Origin: Hetaerina americana
Taxonomy: Eukaryota > Arthropoda > Insecta > Odonata > Calopterygidae
Assembly: GCA_022747635.1 (NCBI GenBank)
Contig: JAKTNV010000004.1
Coordinates: forward strand, 16,864,969 to 16,928,968
Direction of reading: 5' to 3'
DNA length: 64,000 nt
Shown here: positions 11,387 to 23,056 of the stretch, piece after piece
Numbering within the stretch: the stretch's first letter is position 1
Layout of the letters: each line of letters opens with the position of its first letter
Program-made: the position numbers and the translations under genes
Notes under the pieces: model-generated
Told to the model about the DNA's origin: nothing
The model's input: the letters and a program-made list of their open reading frames with translations, nothing else
Database searches by the model: none

Positions 11387-13439
11387 TATTCCAATGGAAC
11401 TGATTAGATATGCCCCAATGGAACTGATTATAGCATTATTCATTTTAATCGCATAACAAAAACAAATCAAACTTCAATTCTTCAATAACTTCAATTCAAA
11501 ATTTGTGATTTTGCACAAAAAATGCTGTCGAAACCTATTATTTCTTATGATTTGAAGATAAATGCGAATAGGTATAAACAATTATGAGTTGCCATATAAA
11601 TAAATCATTACGTAATTAATATAAAAATATGTAATTAAGTTTCTAAAATAATGCAAAGAAGTACAAATAATTACGTAGTGCAATGAATACATCCGTTTTC
11701 CCATGGAGATAAGTAAAAATTTATAACAGATAAAAATGAAAATTTTGAAATCCAAATAAGCTGAAGATTTTTTTGATTAGGTGACTCAATATCTAACGAC
11801 TTTCTAATGTATGCCACAGCATTAATCAGTAAATTACGCGGACAGATCCTTAGAAATTATGTCGGCCTCCGTTGCACATACCAACTTGTAATGGAAAACT
11901 GTTTCATTCTGTGACCAATGAGAGAGTCATTAATGAAAGAAGTTAACAACTGATAGAATAAATTTATAGAAGACATAGTTAAAAATCCACAAACCTAACG
12001 CTCATGAGTTCTACGCCTCCATGCTTTTATGCAACATACAAACCAGCAATCTTCACCGTAGAACTAACACGAACTCCCACGCAATAGTTATGTAAGAGGA
12101 AGTTACCCTCCGATAAAAATTATAGAGAACTAGATCCTTCGCGCGAGTATCTCTCGTCAGAGTCTACGTTCAGCAAAATTGAGCCCGCGATCCTCCGGCT
12201 TGCTGTCTTCCCTCCCACCCGTCGATCTAATTAATTCCGCAGCCTTGAGTGTCGGTGCATGGCAACGTTCCCATGACCCTTGGGGCAAATCCGTTTAGAC
12301 TATCCGGTGGAGTGAAATCGGAAATCCTCATGCGAGGCGTGGGAGACAACTCACGACTCCATCATAAAGTCATAAGCATGACTCAACGAGGAAAACCTAT
12401 CTGAGTCTTAAATATTTCCCCCGCTCCCTCCACAAAATCTTGGATGAATTCACCGTTATCGCCATTTTTTCTGGCGTTGAGTCAAGACACCGGATCTCCA
12501 TGTGTGCTGCAAGTAAGCAAAATTTATTTCATTTTGGAAATAGCTAATTTAAAAAGAGCAGTCTTCACTGAGGAAGCAAATACTACAAGAATATATCGCA
12601 CCCTCCTGCAAAGGTAAATTTACATTTTTTCTCCTCATAGCAACAAGAAACTTGATTTGTGTTCCTCTAAAAGCCAGCGTGACCCAGTGCGTTTTTCAAT
12701 TCACTCTCGGAGAACGATTATGGGCAGACATGGCACCAGACTCTTGCATAACAACTGCATAGATCGAAGATAGTAAGAATTCAATGAACGTAACCGTATG
12801 CGTGGGAATTTTGTCATCATTCGATCTTCGTACGATTTTTACCTTGTTAATGAATCGCGTTTGATGATGGAAAAGTGTAGGGGATTGCTAAAATATAATA
12901 AATGGACTTTGATCATATATATGTAACCTGTACGTCAATCAATGTACGAATTAAGATCCAAAACGATACATTTTAACGAAGTTTAAATTTATACATTAGA
13001 AATAAATTAGACTCAACGTCAACACTTTGATAGTCCCCTATCACTTTTAAACTTTCGAAAATAGCAATATAACACTGAAAACGGGTTATTTTAGAAATTA
13101 GAGATTTCCGAATCCATTACTTTAATTATCGGAGAGGACTCCGACTAAAAAATGAACCTATAGTATTCTGTATAGGCAACTTACTTACCTTAAAAGCCAC
13201 AACAAAGTTGAGTGGCAACGTGCGTTATGTCAAAAATCATTAGGATAATTAGTGATGATTTTTTGGCATTAGATGTTATATTATTCCCGGGCAGCTAGAA
13301 TCGACGTATGAGTTGCCTTCCACTGCTCTAGTCATGAATTGAGGGAAAAAGGAGCCTCCATTTCGGTGGGACCGGCAGTCAATTTTTCTTTACTTCTCAT
13401 GATCCCGCCTACAAATGCAATAAAAACCACAATAATCAA
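11387..13439. other. intergenic DNA; GC-richer island at about 12120-12530
   Basis: No gene recognised. The segment at about 12120-12530 is clearly richer in G and C than its neighbours and ends in a possible splice donor (GCAAGTAAGC). It could be a non-coding exon or promoter region, but I see no coding signal, so this stays a guess. Confidence 0.3.
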
Positions 13440-13672
13440 ACTGAATGTTGGTTTGTTAGGTGAGGGTAGTGCTCATCTCGCACTAAGCCCTATTCTGTCA
13501 ATGAAAATTAGACATCAGGTTAGGGTGAGCCAGTTACTTTGCCTGTCTCAGGAAGATCCGGTACCCGAGAAATCACACAATTTAGATAAAGCAGTGAACT
13601 ACACCCAGAATCAAATCTTGGCCATCAGGTTAGTAGCCCAGAGCTCTACCCGTTGAACTGGCGCGCCAATGT
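13440..13672 (-). repeat. SINE2 copy, diverged
   Basis: Resembles the 19988-20255 element in reverse orientation: CACTAAGCCC, a CAGGAAGATCCGGTACC segment, AAATCACACAATTTAG, and the tRNA-like head (AACGGGTAGAGCTCTGGGCT on the minus strand) at the right end. The B box is degraded. Confidence 0.65.
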
Positions 13673-14287
13673 AGATTTTATGTGTTGCTAGAATTATTTC
13701 ATCTGCATCAGTATTAAACTGCAACAATTTATCCAGCATACTAAGTTGTGCATGTAAAGGTCGCGCTTCTAGTGGCTCCCAATGCAAGATTTACAATTTA
13801 AAAAAAGGAGGATTTTTCATCAAAAAGAGCAGCTTCGTTCAATATTATTCATTTCCGAAATAAGGTCTTTCTGCGCACGTTCACAAATCATCGACGGGTG
13901 TTCAACGTGAGGCGAAACTAGCTAAAATTGGCACATGACCTGCGTTTATCATGTTATAATTATCGTTTTAAGAGAGCAGTTTAGCATTTCACCATTGTAC
14001 CGTTTACTAACGTGCCCCATTTATAGCTTTTCCTTGCTTGAATAGTTGTTTATTTGGCTCACCTTCGAGGGGAGCGCGAAGCCCACATTGAAATGCGAGC
14101 CACAATTAAGTCGGCTAGCCTGGTAATCGCGAATCGTTGAGTGTTAATGACTTCCATGAGTTTTTTAATTTCGACCTTAAAAAACGTGAGGACCTCATTT
14201 ACCGTAGCACTTTTGAATAATTAAGAATAACTACTGCATACCAGGAAATAAGTGGGTTGGAATATCATAGCCTAAAGTTTTGCGTTC

Positions 14288-15492
14288 ATAAAGGTTGTTC
14301 CAGATTCAGTCTAATTTAACGCTAAATTTTTAATTCCCTATAAAATCGTTTTGAAAGAGCTTATCTGATATTTAAGACGATTTGGAAAAAAAAGATGACT
14401 CTTCGCTTATCTGGGTAAAAGTTTAGACGGAAATGGGTTAAACTCAAAAAACGAATTGCCTTAGGTTAAAAATTACAGAGGAAAGAGATAGAGGAACCTT
14501 AAGAAAAGGCGTTTATGAAAGATAAGTGAAAACTTCGAACAGAGTTCGAGGGGGGCTTCCAGTAAAGGCTGGGAGACGGTGCCAGTTAGATCCCAGCCTT
14601 TGCGGAGTGCGGGTCGTTTGTTTTCGAAACATCTATAACGTGACCTTGTTACGCTCCGTCATGAACCGGTTATTGGTACAGCGCTACGCCATCAGATTTT
14701 GCGTGAAACTGGCTGAAACCAGGAAAGAGACTCGTATCATTCTCAACGCAGCTTATGGTGATAACGTCATGTGTAGATCGGGTGTTTTTGAGTGGAAAAG
14801 TTGTTCCGGGAGGGTAGAGAAGATGTTGAAGACCCCGAACGTTCAAAACACCCTTCGACCTCAAAAAGTGACCAAAATCTTGCAAAAATGAAGGCTTTGT
14901 TGGACAGGGATCGCAGATTATGTGTTCACATGGTATCTGACGAACTTGGTATCCCTAAAAGTGATGTGCATCGGCTTGCGACCGAAAACATGGGCATGAG
15001 AAAGATGTTTGCGAAGTTTGCGCTGAGAGTGCTCTTGGACAAGCAAATGGAAACTCACTCGCGGATCTGCCCAGAGCTTCTCGACCATTTCAATGAGGAT
15101 CAAAATTTTTTAGACATTATCCCACCAGACTTCTTCCTCTCTCACCACCTAAAATCCGTGCTGAAAGGACGTCACGACGGCTCGGTGCAAGCGGTGTAGA
15201 AACAGGCCGTGACGAGGGAGCTTCGCAGCATTGCGGGCACCCCCTTCCAGAAGTCGTAGGAGGCGTGGAAATCCCAATAGCAGCGGTGTCTGTACGCAAA
15301 AGAGGGCTGCTTCGAAGACTTTTGAGGGAATGTATTAATTTTGGCAATAAACATTTTTTATAATTAATGGTTTCTGGCGTAACTTTATGGAACTTTACTT
15401 TTTCGTGTGGAACTACAAAGTTAGTCCTTTCATTTATTTATAAACATTTTTTAATCGACTCAGTCCTAATACCTTTTGGAACAGACCTTGTA
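14288..15492 (+). mobile_element. mariner remnant with internal deletion
   Basis: The coding remnant inside identifies a mariner-family element. The right end is a plausible terminal repeat, which reads TACAAGGTCTGTTCC on the minus strand at 15479-15493. A weaker partner (AAAGGTTGTTCCAG) starts near 14288. The left boundary is uncertain because the repeat has diverged. Confidence 0.5.
14661..15325 (+). pseudogene. mariner transposase remnant
   Basis: MNRLLVQRYAIRFCVKLAET opens the N-terminal DNA-binding region. After a frame change near 14800 it continues as FREGREDVEDPERSKHPSTS (GRPST linker damaged), LLDRDRRLCVHMVSDELGIP and the conserved GMRKMFAKFALRVL. At about 15110 it jumps from FNEDQNFLDII straight to PPDFFLSHHLKSVLKGRHDG, the segment that normally holds the third catalytic Asp. 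This deletes the first two catalytic residues and everything between. The end (QKS-stop-EAWKSQ ... CFEDF) has further stops. The protein signature differs from those of the other mariners in this window. Confidence 0.85.
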
Positions 15493-15493
15493 A

Positions 15494-17480
15494 TTGCATC
15501 TACTGTGTTTCTGGAGTATTCATTATTCAATTCAAAAATAAAAACATCCTTTTAATATTGATCCTTCCATAGCCTTACATATTGATCGAACGACACACAG
15601 TGTAAGAGAGTGTCTCTGGGTTGGGACTATTCGTCGCAGGCTATAAAAGTTGCTGCTTATCAGTTCTTCTTTGGGATTCTGTTGACACTCTTCGCCCATC
15701 ACGTTTTCCCCACACATTCACTTCAAACTTTTATGGGCTATTTTTCAACCATCGCGTTTGAAAACTAACATCTAAGTCTAAGGTGTCAGACTTAGGGTCA
15801 CCTTAACACATGGGACGCCGGGTCCATTGCCAGGGCTCCCATTAAACAAATTCAGAACTAGAAATATTTTCATTCGAAAAATGCATATTTAGTGCATGTA
15901 AAATATGTGTTTAAGTTTTTCGATCACATATGATGTCAGTCTTATGAGTGGTCGTGTAGGTGGAAGCGTTGGTTTTCCCGGGGGCCTATTAATGAAGCTC
16001 AAAAACTGGGTGTTTCCAAAAACAGTTCCTTAATACTGATTGAAAATAGTTCATTTTAGTATTTTATATTTTACATTTGGGCGAAGCACACGATTTATTT
16101 CCCATCACAGCCATTGCCGAAGGATAAATAAGATATTCGTCAGAAGTATACGCCTGCAACAAAACTATGGATTTGAAATGAGTAAGCCAGGAATTATACG
16201 ATACTTTCGGAAATTAGTATGGGTGGATCTTAAAAAAAGTCTCAGATGACGTTTTTGTACAAGGAGTTCAACCCAGCAGGAGACAAAAGCATAAAAAGTT
16301 GGACCGTGACGCATAATCAGTGTTTTTCAAAGAGAATATTCAGAATTGGAAGGAATGTTCGAGAATCAACAACAGGTTCCGAGAGAGACATAGAGGTGGG
16401 TGTTGCAAGACGTATTCCGATCCAGGATGAGATTCAAAGTGAATTATCCTAAGCCAGGCTTGGGAATGACAAATGTCGGCGACACCACAAGAAGTTTCAT
16501 GTGTCTGTGGGATTTTACGTTAAGAGATTTCTGCGCGCATTTACGTAGGAAACAGGATAATTCTCCAGTGAAATTATAATCTGACGTCTATCATGAGCCT
16601 ACTTAAAACTAGATGGCCTTCGAAAACGTCAGATTAAAATATATGTTTCTTTTTAATCATTAGTAGTAGTCTAACGATCAGAGGTAGGTTTACGAAGAGT
16701 CCATCAAAACTATTGCGCAATGTGGTTGTCTTGGAAGCATTGCACTTGGACTTAAGGACTGATTAACATTACTCTGATTGCTCTAACCGGTTTCATCACA
16801 ATACACCATTCTTCATCCGCACTTTCCTTTCAATTTCATTTCATTTTCTGCAATATGCCTCTTTAATTCCCTCAAAAAAGTGAAAATCCATTATGCTCTG
16901 CAAACGTTATATGCTACATATCTAGTGGAGGTTCTTTTGTACCGTTATAATCACAATATTCATCAGTCAAATGAATTCAGAATATAAACCTCTAAATTTA
17001 TTCATATAAAGGATGTTTACAGAGACTCATAGTTTCAATAAAGTCTCATAAAACTCAATACGATTTGAATTAATTTTGAAAGCTTTATCAAAATGACCAA
17101 TCAAATTTGTATTAGTCAGATTATGTTACGTTCAGAAAAAAATATTGTTCTGCTTTTGTAAAGTTTAGCGTTTAAAATTCCTCAGTAGGAAAGAAAATAC
17201 GTCGCTACGGTGTAGACTAGTAAATGAATTTATTTCCCTATTCATCATGAAGGAGTTGCACAAAGTGACCCCATCTCCATTGAATGCATTTAGTAGCTCT
17301 TTTGGATTCCGGGCTTTTAAAACCCTACGGTGTGAGTCTTTTGAAGATTGCTAACGATGAAAGAAGCAAGAGTAGTTGAGATGTAATAAGCAGAAAAGGA
17401 ATGGCGAGGAAGACTTTATATCAGAAGAAACATCTATTATCGTTAAATAGTAATAGTATAGACATAAAGGAAGCGATTCA
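15494..17480. other. intergenic DNA, nothing recognised
   Basis: AT-rich sequence. Open frames at 16040-16452 show no recognisable domain. No RNA gene or transposon supported. Confidence 0.5.
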
Positions 17481-18140
17481 CTAAAACATTTTAGGTGTGG
17501 AGTACTTTTTTCGACGTGAGCAGTTTGACGTAGGCGAAAGGAGCAGCAGAGAACAAGATTGTAGGAGATGGAAAACCGAAGGATGATGTATGGATGGAAG
17601 GAAGGAAGGTGTAACCGAAGAATGATGAAAATAAATTGGTCACACGGAGTAACAAATCAAGAAGTATTTCGAAGCGCACGATAATAGAGATTATACCAAT
17701 AGCATTAGAGATATAAAGTGTGGAACAGATAGATTCAAGGTGTTATTTTTCCCACGAACGATTAGGGATCAGGCTAACGTTGTCCGACCGCGCTAGGAGA
17801 GAAAGTTATTTTGAGTCAAAAATAGTGCGCTGACCCTTGCCACACAGTCTATCGCTGGCTTGCAGGGTACCATGTAAATGAATAATAAATAAACAGTGGG
17901 TGAAGAGAGCAGACTATGGAGGAAGATTACAATGATAGGAAGAAAAGTTATTGGACTCATACTGAGACGCAATAGCTTGCTGAAGACGATATCTGAAGAA
18001 CGCAGGGTAAGAGTTACGGAATAAGGTCAAAGATCAACTACGAGAAGCAATTAATGGGAAATGTCGGGGCGAGGACCAATGAGGGTATCAAGAGATTGGC
18101 AGGCGACAGGATGGTTTGGAGACTTGCCACAAACCAATCA
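17481..18140 (+). mobile_element. RTE-like LINE 3' part, interrupted by another LINE
   Basis: The plus strand carries degraded C-terminal LINE sequence: RRMMKINWSHGVTNQEVFRS at about 17610-17672, the counterpart of RRMLKIKW..VRNEEV in the other RTE-like copies. After an insertion it resumes at about 17895 and ends with REAINGKCRGEDQ and GRRQDGLETCHKPII. The terminus at 18125-18140 has ATGATGATGGTGACGATGA-type triplets, as expected for an RTE-type tail. Many stops are present. Confidence 0.65.
17690..17893 (+). mobile_element. CR1/Jockey-like LINE 3' end, nested
   Basis: Encodes FKVLFFPRTIRDQANVVRPR-stop, the last residues typical of the C-terminus of this LINE type. About 120 bp of 3' end follow, with the family signature CTTGCAGGGTACCATGTAAA and a tail of AATAATAAATAAA. 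The same 3' end occurs on the minus strand at 21700 and 29461. It splits the RTE-like sequence around it, so it inserted later. Confidence 0.65.
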
Positions 18141-19940
18141 TTGGATTGTTAACCCATGATGATGGTGACGATGAACGGGTTTTATAATACCCGGGTAACT
18201 CCTATACTTATTTTATTTTGCTTAGACCACTACACGTCATTCCACCCGATATCTGTGACCCCTCTAACTGTCTCTCTCTCCATCCTCACCAAACAACAAG
18301 AAAACGGGTTTTCCCAATAGGAGAAGGTATAATGGGTTCATTTATTAGAAACCTACAGATTTGAATGAATTATTCAATGATTTTCATCTATATTTTTGTG
18401 TGTCTACTGAGACGATGTGTCCGCTAATCTACGAAGGAAAAAATTCAGTCACGTCATCCTTGAACTAATCGCTCATTTTTCAACATGCACCGGCAGAAAA
18501 ATCGAGTGTTTATTCCGGTAATTTTATTTCCTCGCTTGAAATGATTTCGCCTTTTAACTCGCGCACCAGTTTAGATATTTTATCAGTTTATGAATTATGA
18601 CACCGATCACATGATAATAAATTGTCGTTGTTACATTTACAAAACTGATTGATATTTTTGCATAGTATGCATATCTAGCTCACGCGACGCGTCTAAGGAC
18701 AATGAACTATCATATTTTTTATTATTTCTATGGCCCCAACGAAGAAGAGTTTAGCCTTAACGTCGGTTGTGGGACTCAAACACCAATACGATCAAAGAAA
18801 TTACAATTCAATTGGCCAGGAAGAGGGCTATATTAGTTTTTGCAAGCTATTTCTTAATACAGACCACTGTTGGCGGGCTTCCTACCTACCTTTCTACCTG
18901 ATTCCTTACATTCAACAGTCCATCTATCGAGAAAAATGACCTTCGCTACCCATAATCTCACATTAAAACATTTTATTAATTAATAAACAAGAAAGACACT
19001 CCATGATTTCATATCAAATGTATATAACCAAAAATATTATGAATATTTAAACCTTTAAAAATTGAACCTTTAAAAATTGTCCTATTAACTTGTAAACGAG
19101 GAAAAGTTTCGACTCTTCCAATAGAACCCATTGATTTTTTTAAAAGACTTGAATCTCATTTTTTTTTTTTTTTAGTATTACAATCCTAGAATTGGTGTAC
19201 TGCAGCCCTCCATGAATCTCATAACATTGTATTAATATTTACATACACAACTTTCATCAGCATAAATATATTTTCTGAACATGGCATAATTTGGTAAACG
19301 CAAATTTAACAAGTCCCATCAATAAAACTTTCAACTTTAAATCAAATCAGACTGGTAGTATTTTATAAATTTTTGAAGCTGAAAGTCGCAGAAAATGTAA
19401 CTATAATTAAATAACTTAGAGGTCTACACTCAGTATTCATGTGAAAAATATTAATGTAAACATAAAACAATGGGAACATTTAAAATTTGCAACGCATTAA
19501 TGCGTAACTCAACTTTTAAACAGCTATCTCTAAAAAACACCAGCATAATCTTTGCTGAAATAAATCCAAAATAGATTTTGAAAAATTCTTCATCAATTTC
19601 TCCAAAGCGTTCCCATAAAAGAACGATAGAGGGTAACAATTATTGCGCATTCAAAATATTGTAAGAAGCAATAACCAGAAATAGAAAAATGTAGCACGCA
19701 AAGAAAGGAAAGAATAGGTTCCAGTAAAAAAATATGGTCTTCTCTCAAAATGAGAGTTCTCCCGTAGCACAGTTTAAGTATCTTATTTTTAAGAAGAGAC
19801 GATTAACAGATCTATATTGCGCCGTTGATCTGCAGAATTCTTTGCAAACAGACAGTCGGTTGACTTTACTTTTAGTTTTAGATTAGTTTACTGAGTTAAT
19901 TGTTAGAAAGAAGCTGTCAATTCAATATTCGCTCGGATAA
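18141..19940. other. intergenic DNA, nothing recognised
   Basis: AT-rich. A small duplication (AACCTTTAAAAATTG twice, about 19048-19080) and a T run at 19159-19175 are the only visible structures. Confidence 0.5.
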
Positions 19941-19949
19941 TAAATAAAT

Positions 19950-19987
19950 CACACACACACATATATATGTATATATATATATATATA
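19950..19987. repeat. CA/TA microsatellite at SINE2 tail
   Basis: A (CA)n run followed by (TATG/TA)n, directly adjoining the 3' end of the SINE2 copy to the right. It is probably that SINE's grown 3' tail. Confidence 0.8.
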
Positions 19988-20255
19988 CCATAAACACAGT
20001 AAACAACTCGGAGGTCGCTTAGATAGGTGATGGTACAATTCACCCAGTACTAAGCCCGACGGCGTGTGAAATTCACACATCACGGTAGGGGGGTTCCTTT
20101 CCCTGTGCCGGTTATGGTTTCCCAGGAATATCTGGTACCCGAAAAATCGTATAGCTTGGGCGGAGCTGCAGGAGCCCAGAGACTTGCTTGGGGAGCGAAC
20201 CCGGGACCCTCCGGTCTATAGTCCAACGCTCTACCCCCCTGGACTACCGCGACCC
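19988..20255 (-). repeat. SINE2, best-preserved copy
   Basis: Minus-strand tRNA-derived SINE. At the right end is the head GGGTCGCGGTAGTCCAGGGG with A-box sequence GGGGGGTAGAGCG, then the B box GGGTTCGCTCCCC. The body includes CGATTTTTCGGGTACCAG, GGGCTTAGTACTGGG and GCGACCTCCGAG, ending TGTGTTTATGG and then a TA-rich tail on the left. Relatives are at 13440-13672, 61660-61850 and, as a bare head, 34772-34810. Confidence 0.85.
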
Positions 20256-20268
20256 ATATATATGGGTC

Positions 20269-20320
<52 letters not shown>
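20256..20320. repeat. (TA)n microsatellite
   Basis: A run of TA repeats with one GGGTCC interruption, at the 5' side of the SINE2 copy. The SINE is thus flanked by TA repeats on both sides, consistent with insertion into a TA-rich site. Confidence 0.9.
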
Positions 20321-20325
<5 letters not shown>

Positions 20326-20362
20326 CTTAGTCACTAATAAACAAAAAGTATAGTGTATACAT

Positions 20363-21490
20363 TCTGCAGTGGAAGGAAGGAGGAGGTAGGGAGACGGGCG
20401 GGAAATGGGGTGGAGGGGTGAGAGAGGGAGGGATTTGATTGGGCAGTCAAAAGAGGGGGAGAAGAAGAAAAAAGGGGAGGGGGCAAGGCCTAGTGAACAA
20501 AAATTCACGATTGATCGGTTTCGCTCAGCTTCAAAAAGTCGTATGTATGCCTGTATGAGGGTTTAAAGGTGGATCGGAGGGTCGGTGGGCGGGATTGAAA
20601 TAATTAAGGAGAGCCTGTGACAATTGTCAAATGAGACATAATGGAGGAAAACGTGTTTTGGGACGGAGAGATCGGATGACGGTGAAAGATGTAGAGTAGC
20701 TGTTAACACGATCGTATCTTGTCTTACGTGGAAACGGTGCAGAGGTTATATTGTAGTATATATTCTACATTTTTGTAAGTGCAACAGGAGGAAAGGAGGG
20801 ATGGTAGACAATTGATAAGTGGGAGGAAGGAAGTAGGGAGTGATGGAGAAGGTGCAGAATATTTCCTATTGCACAGTGATGTGGATATTGTTGTTATGGG
20901 GTTTTTAGAGAGAGGTTTAGTGAAAACTGAGTGCGATGGTAAGGTTGCTGGGACGTAGATTTGTAACGGAGGGAATTTGGGAAAATGTTGACGGCGGCCC
21001 AACGATTTTTGAGATTGGGAAAAGTGTCCTTTAGAACGGATTTAAGAAAATGTATGACCGGAAACAGGTAGTGAAGCTGGAAAGAGGGTGAGTATGGAGG
21101 AAAGAGGGTGGAGGAGGTTATGGGTGGACAAGACTTAATTTAATTATAAAATTAAGTTAAATTAAAGATATTAAAATTAAAGTCTTAACTTAAAATATTA
21201 AAGTTATTGAATGCATAAAAAACATACAGCATAAAAAAAGAAACTCACACAAGGGCGGATTAAAAATTTTCTGCCGAAACGACCTTCTTCAGTGGAAGGA
21301 AGTAGAAGACTGAGGAGACGGGGAGGGAGGCAGGCTAGAGAGAGTGTGGAGGGGTGAGAGAGGGAAGGATTTGATTGGGCCGTTGAAAGAAGGAGAGGAG
21401 AAGAAGAATAAGTGGGGTTGGGGAAAAGGAGCCTTGTGAACTTTGATTTGAGAGCTTGGTGCCGGTAGGTTTCGAAAAGCCATGTGAAGT
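20363..21490. repeat. purine-rich region with a duplicated about 200-bp unit
   Basis: The plus strand is strikingly rich in G and A. Two related units start CAGTGGAAGGAAG, at about 20365 and 21289, and both contain GTGGAGGGGTGAGAGAGGGA and GGATTTGATTGGGC. They end near 20540 and 21475. Open frames on the opposite strand are Ser/Pro-rich by composition and have no recognisable domain. I cannot assign the repeat to a family. Confidence 0.7.
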
Positions 21491-21699
21491 TGAGATGGAT
21501 CGTTCCGGAAGGATTCGTTCCAAAGAAACGAATCCACCCGAAGAAAAATTCGGACCAAATCCGACGGTTAGTAAATTCTCGTTCCAGTTGCCCAAAAGGA
21601 CTCAAAGGAACGAGAGGAAACGAAAGAAGGAATGCATTAAGATCACCGAAACGGCACGCTAAAGATAATCCTGTCATCATCCGAATCAAAGGAAAGTAG

Positions 21700-22290
21700 G
21701 ACTCTATTTATTTATTTAATAGTACCATGCAAGACACCGCTAAGGAGTGTGGTAGGGGCTGATTACACACCATACTACTCTTGATCCAAAGTGACTTTCC
21801 TCCTAGCGCGGTCTGACAATGTTATTTTGATCTTTTACCATCAATGGGAAAAATGACATCTTAAATCTATCTGCTCTGTACTTAATCTCTCAAATTTTAT
21901 CGATATGATTTCTCCTACCATAGAAGGATAGGGCTAATAACACAGTCTCAGCAGCATTGCCAAAGATACATCCTTCCAAAAAATACAAGAGATTTAATCG
22001 GTAATTTGACCTTCACCCCGTGAGTGATTTCTAACCTAGACCATCTAATATTTTTGATACACTACCCAGTTTGTGATGACAACGTTTTCAAATCCAGCGC
22101 CTCTATTCTTCACGCGATCCAATTCGGATATTAATCCAACTTCATAAGGATCCCATACGCTAGTAGCATGTTCAAAATGAGGCCCAATGAGTGAAAGATA
22201 ACATTTCTCTGAAACCTTTTCATCGCATCACTAATAGTCTTCTAGTACTTTCATGCTCTTCTAGATAAGTTCATTCGTAGTGGTACGGAT
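21700..22290 (-). mobile_element. CR1/Jockey-like LINE 3' fragment
   Basis: The minus strand reads, with stops and frame shifts, LIGPHFEHATSVWDPYEVGL, ISELDRVKNRGA, then KMSFFPLMVKDQNNIVRPR-stop. These are typical of the region after the reverse transcriptase in this LINE type. The 3' end carries the family mark CTTGCATGGTACTATTAAAT followed by (AAATAAAT)n at 21700-21722. Other copies are at 17690-17893 and 29461-30370. Confidence 0.75.
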
Positions 22291-22569
22291 GGACAGCAAT
22301 TATTAAAATCATCAGTAAACAATTTAAAAAGAATTCTTCCAGAGGAAAATTAATGCTGGAAAAATAACCATTTACTCGGATACCATAAGTCAACATATAC
22401 GTCTGTATTGCCCTAATAATGATATTTTTTACGAATATCAAGTAATCGCCAAAAATAATATATTATAGGGCATCATCATAAAAAATATACAAATTTAAAA
22501 ATATAAAATATTATCGTCTGCATCGGCATGCATATAAGAGGGAATCGGATAAACAACATGTAGTCATTA
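22291..22569. other. intergenic spacer, nothing recognised
   Basis: AT-rich spacer between two LINE fragments. Confidence 0.5.
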
Positions 22570-22930
22570 AAATAAAATTTATTAAGGTAATCTACCGGGT
22601 CAGGTAGGTTTTGGATGGAAACAACTTCCAAATAACTATCTCCTAACAAAACACAATGCAGCGTTCTACTCTAGAAGTCCCTCTTCATCTCTATGTACTT
22701 TCTTCCTCCCTTCATCCCGTCCAGCATCCCTATCCTATTCCTGCCCTTTTCTCGTTTTCCTAACATTCTCCCCTCTATTACAGTCTTCAACATCCCACTG
22801 CCGGCCAATACCCCCTTCATCCACTTTTCCTCCCTCCATAGGATTTCCTCCAACAATCCCCTCTCCTCGCCCACCATACCCAGCATAAAATAAAATATGT
22901 ACGGTTTTTTTTTACCCACCCTATTCTCAT
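22570..22930 (-). mobile_element. LINE 3' fragment, second family
   Basis: The minus strand encodes GEERGLLEEILWREEKWMKG, then MLKTVIEGRMLGKREKGRNR and IGMLDGMKGGRKYIEMKRDF-stop. This is the conserved end of a LINE ORF. Its 3' untranslated end (…GGTAGATTACCTT) is shared with the 28480-29130 copy (GGTAGATTATCTA), which supports one family. The copy is 5'-truncated. Confidence 0.75.
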
Positions 22931-23056
22931 GTAAAGGAAGCATAGAGCATATAGAAGCATATAGAGCTCTCCACTTATGTTCCCGCCGTACTTCTCCTTT
23001 GAATTACAATAAGTAACGATTTTTCGTAAATCTTCCCACCCCGGTATAAAAGTGCA

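Noticed and set aside
12120..12530. Promoter or non-coding first exon of a gene
   Set aside because: GC-richer with a donor-like site at its end, but no core promoter or downstream exon could be supported.
20080..21002. Ser/Pro-rich minus-strand open frames
   Set aside because: They arise from the purine-rich plus strand and a SINE. No domain, and the two related repeat units do not preserve a reading frame.
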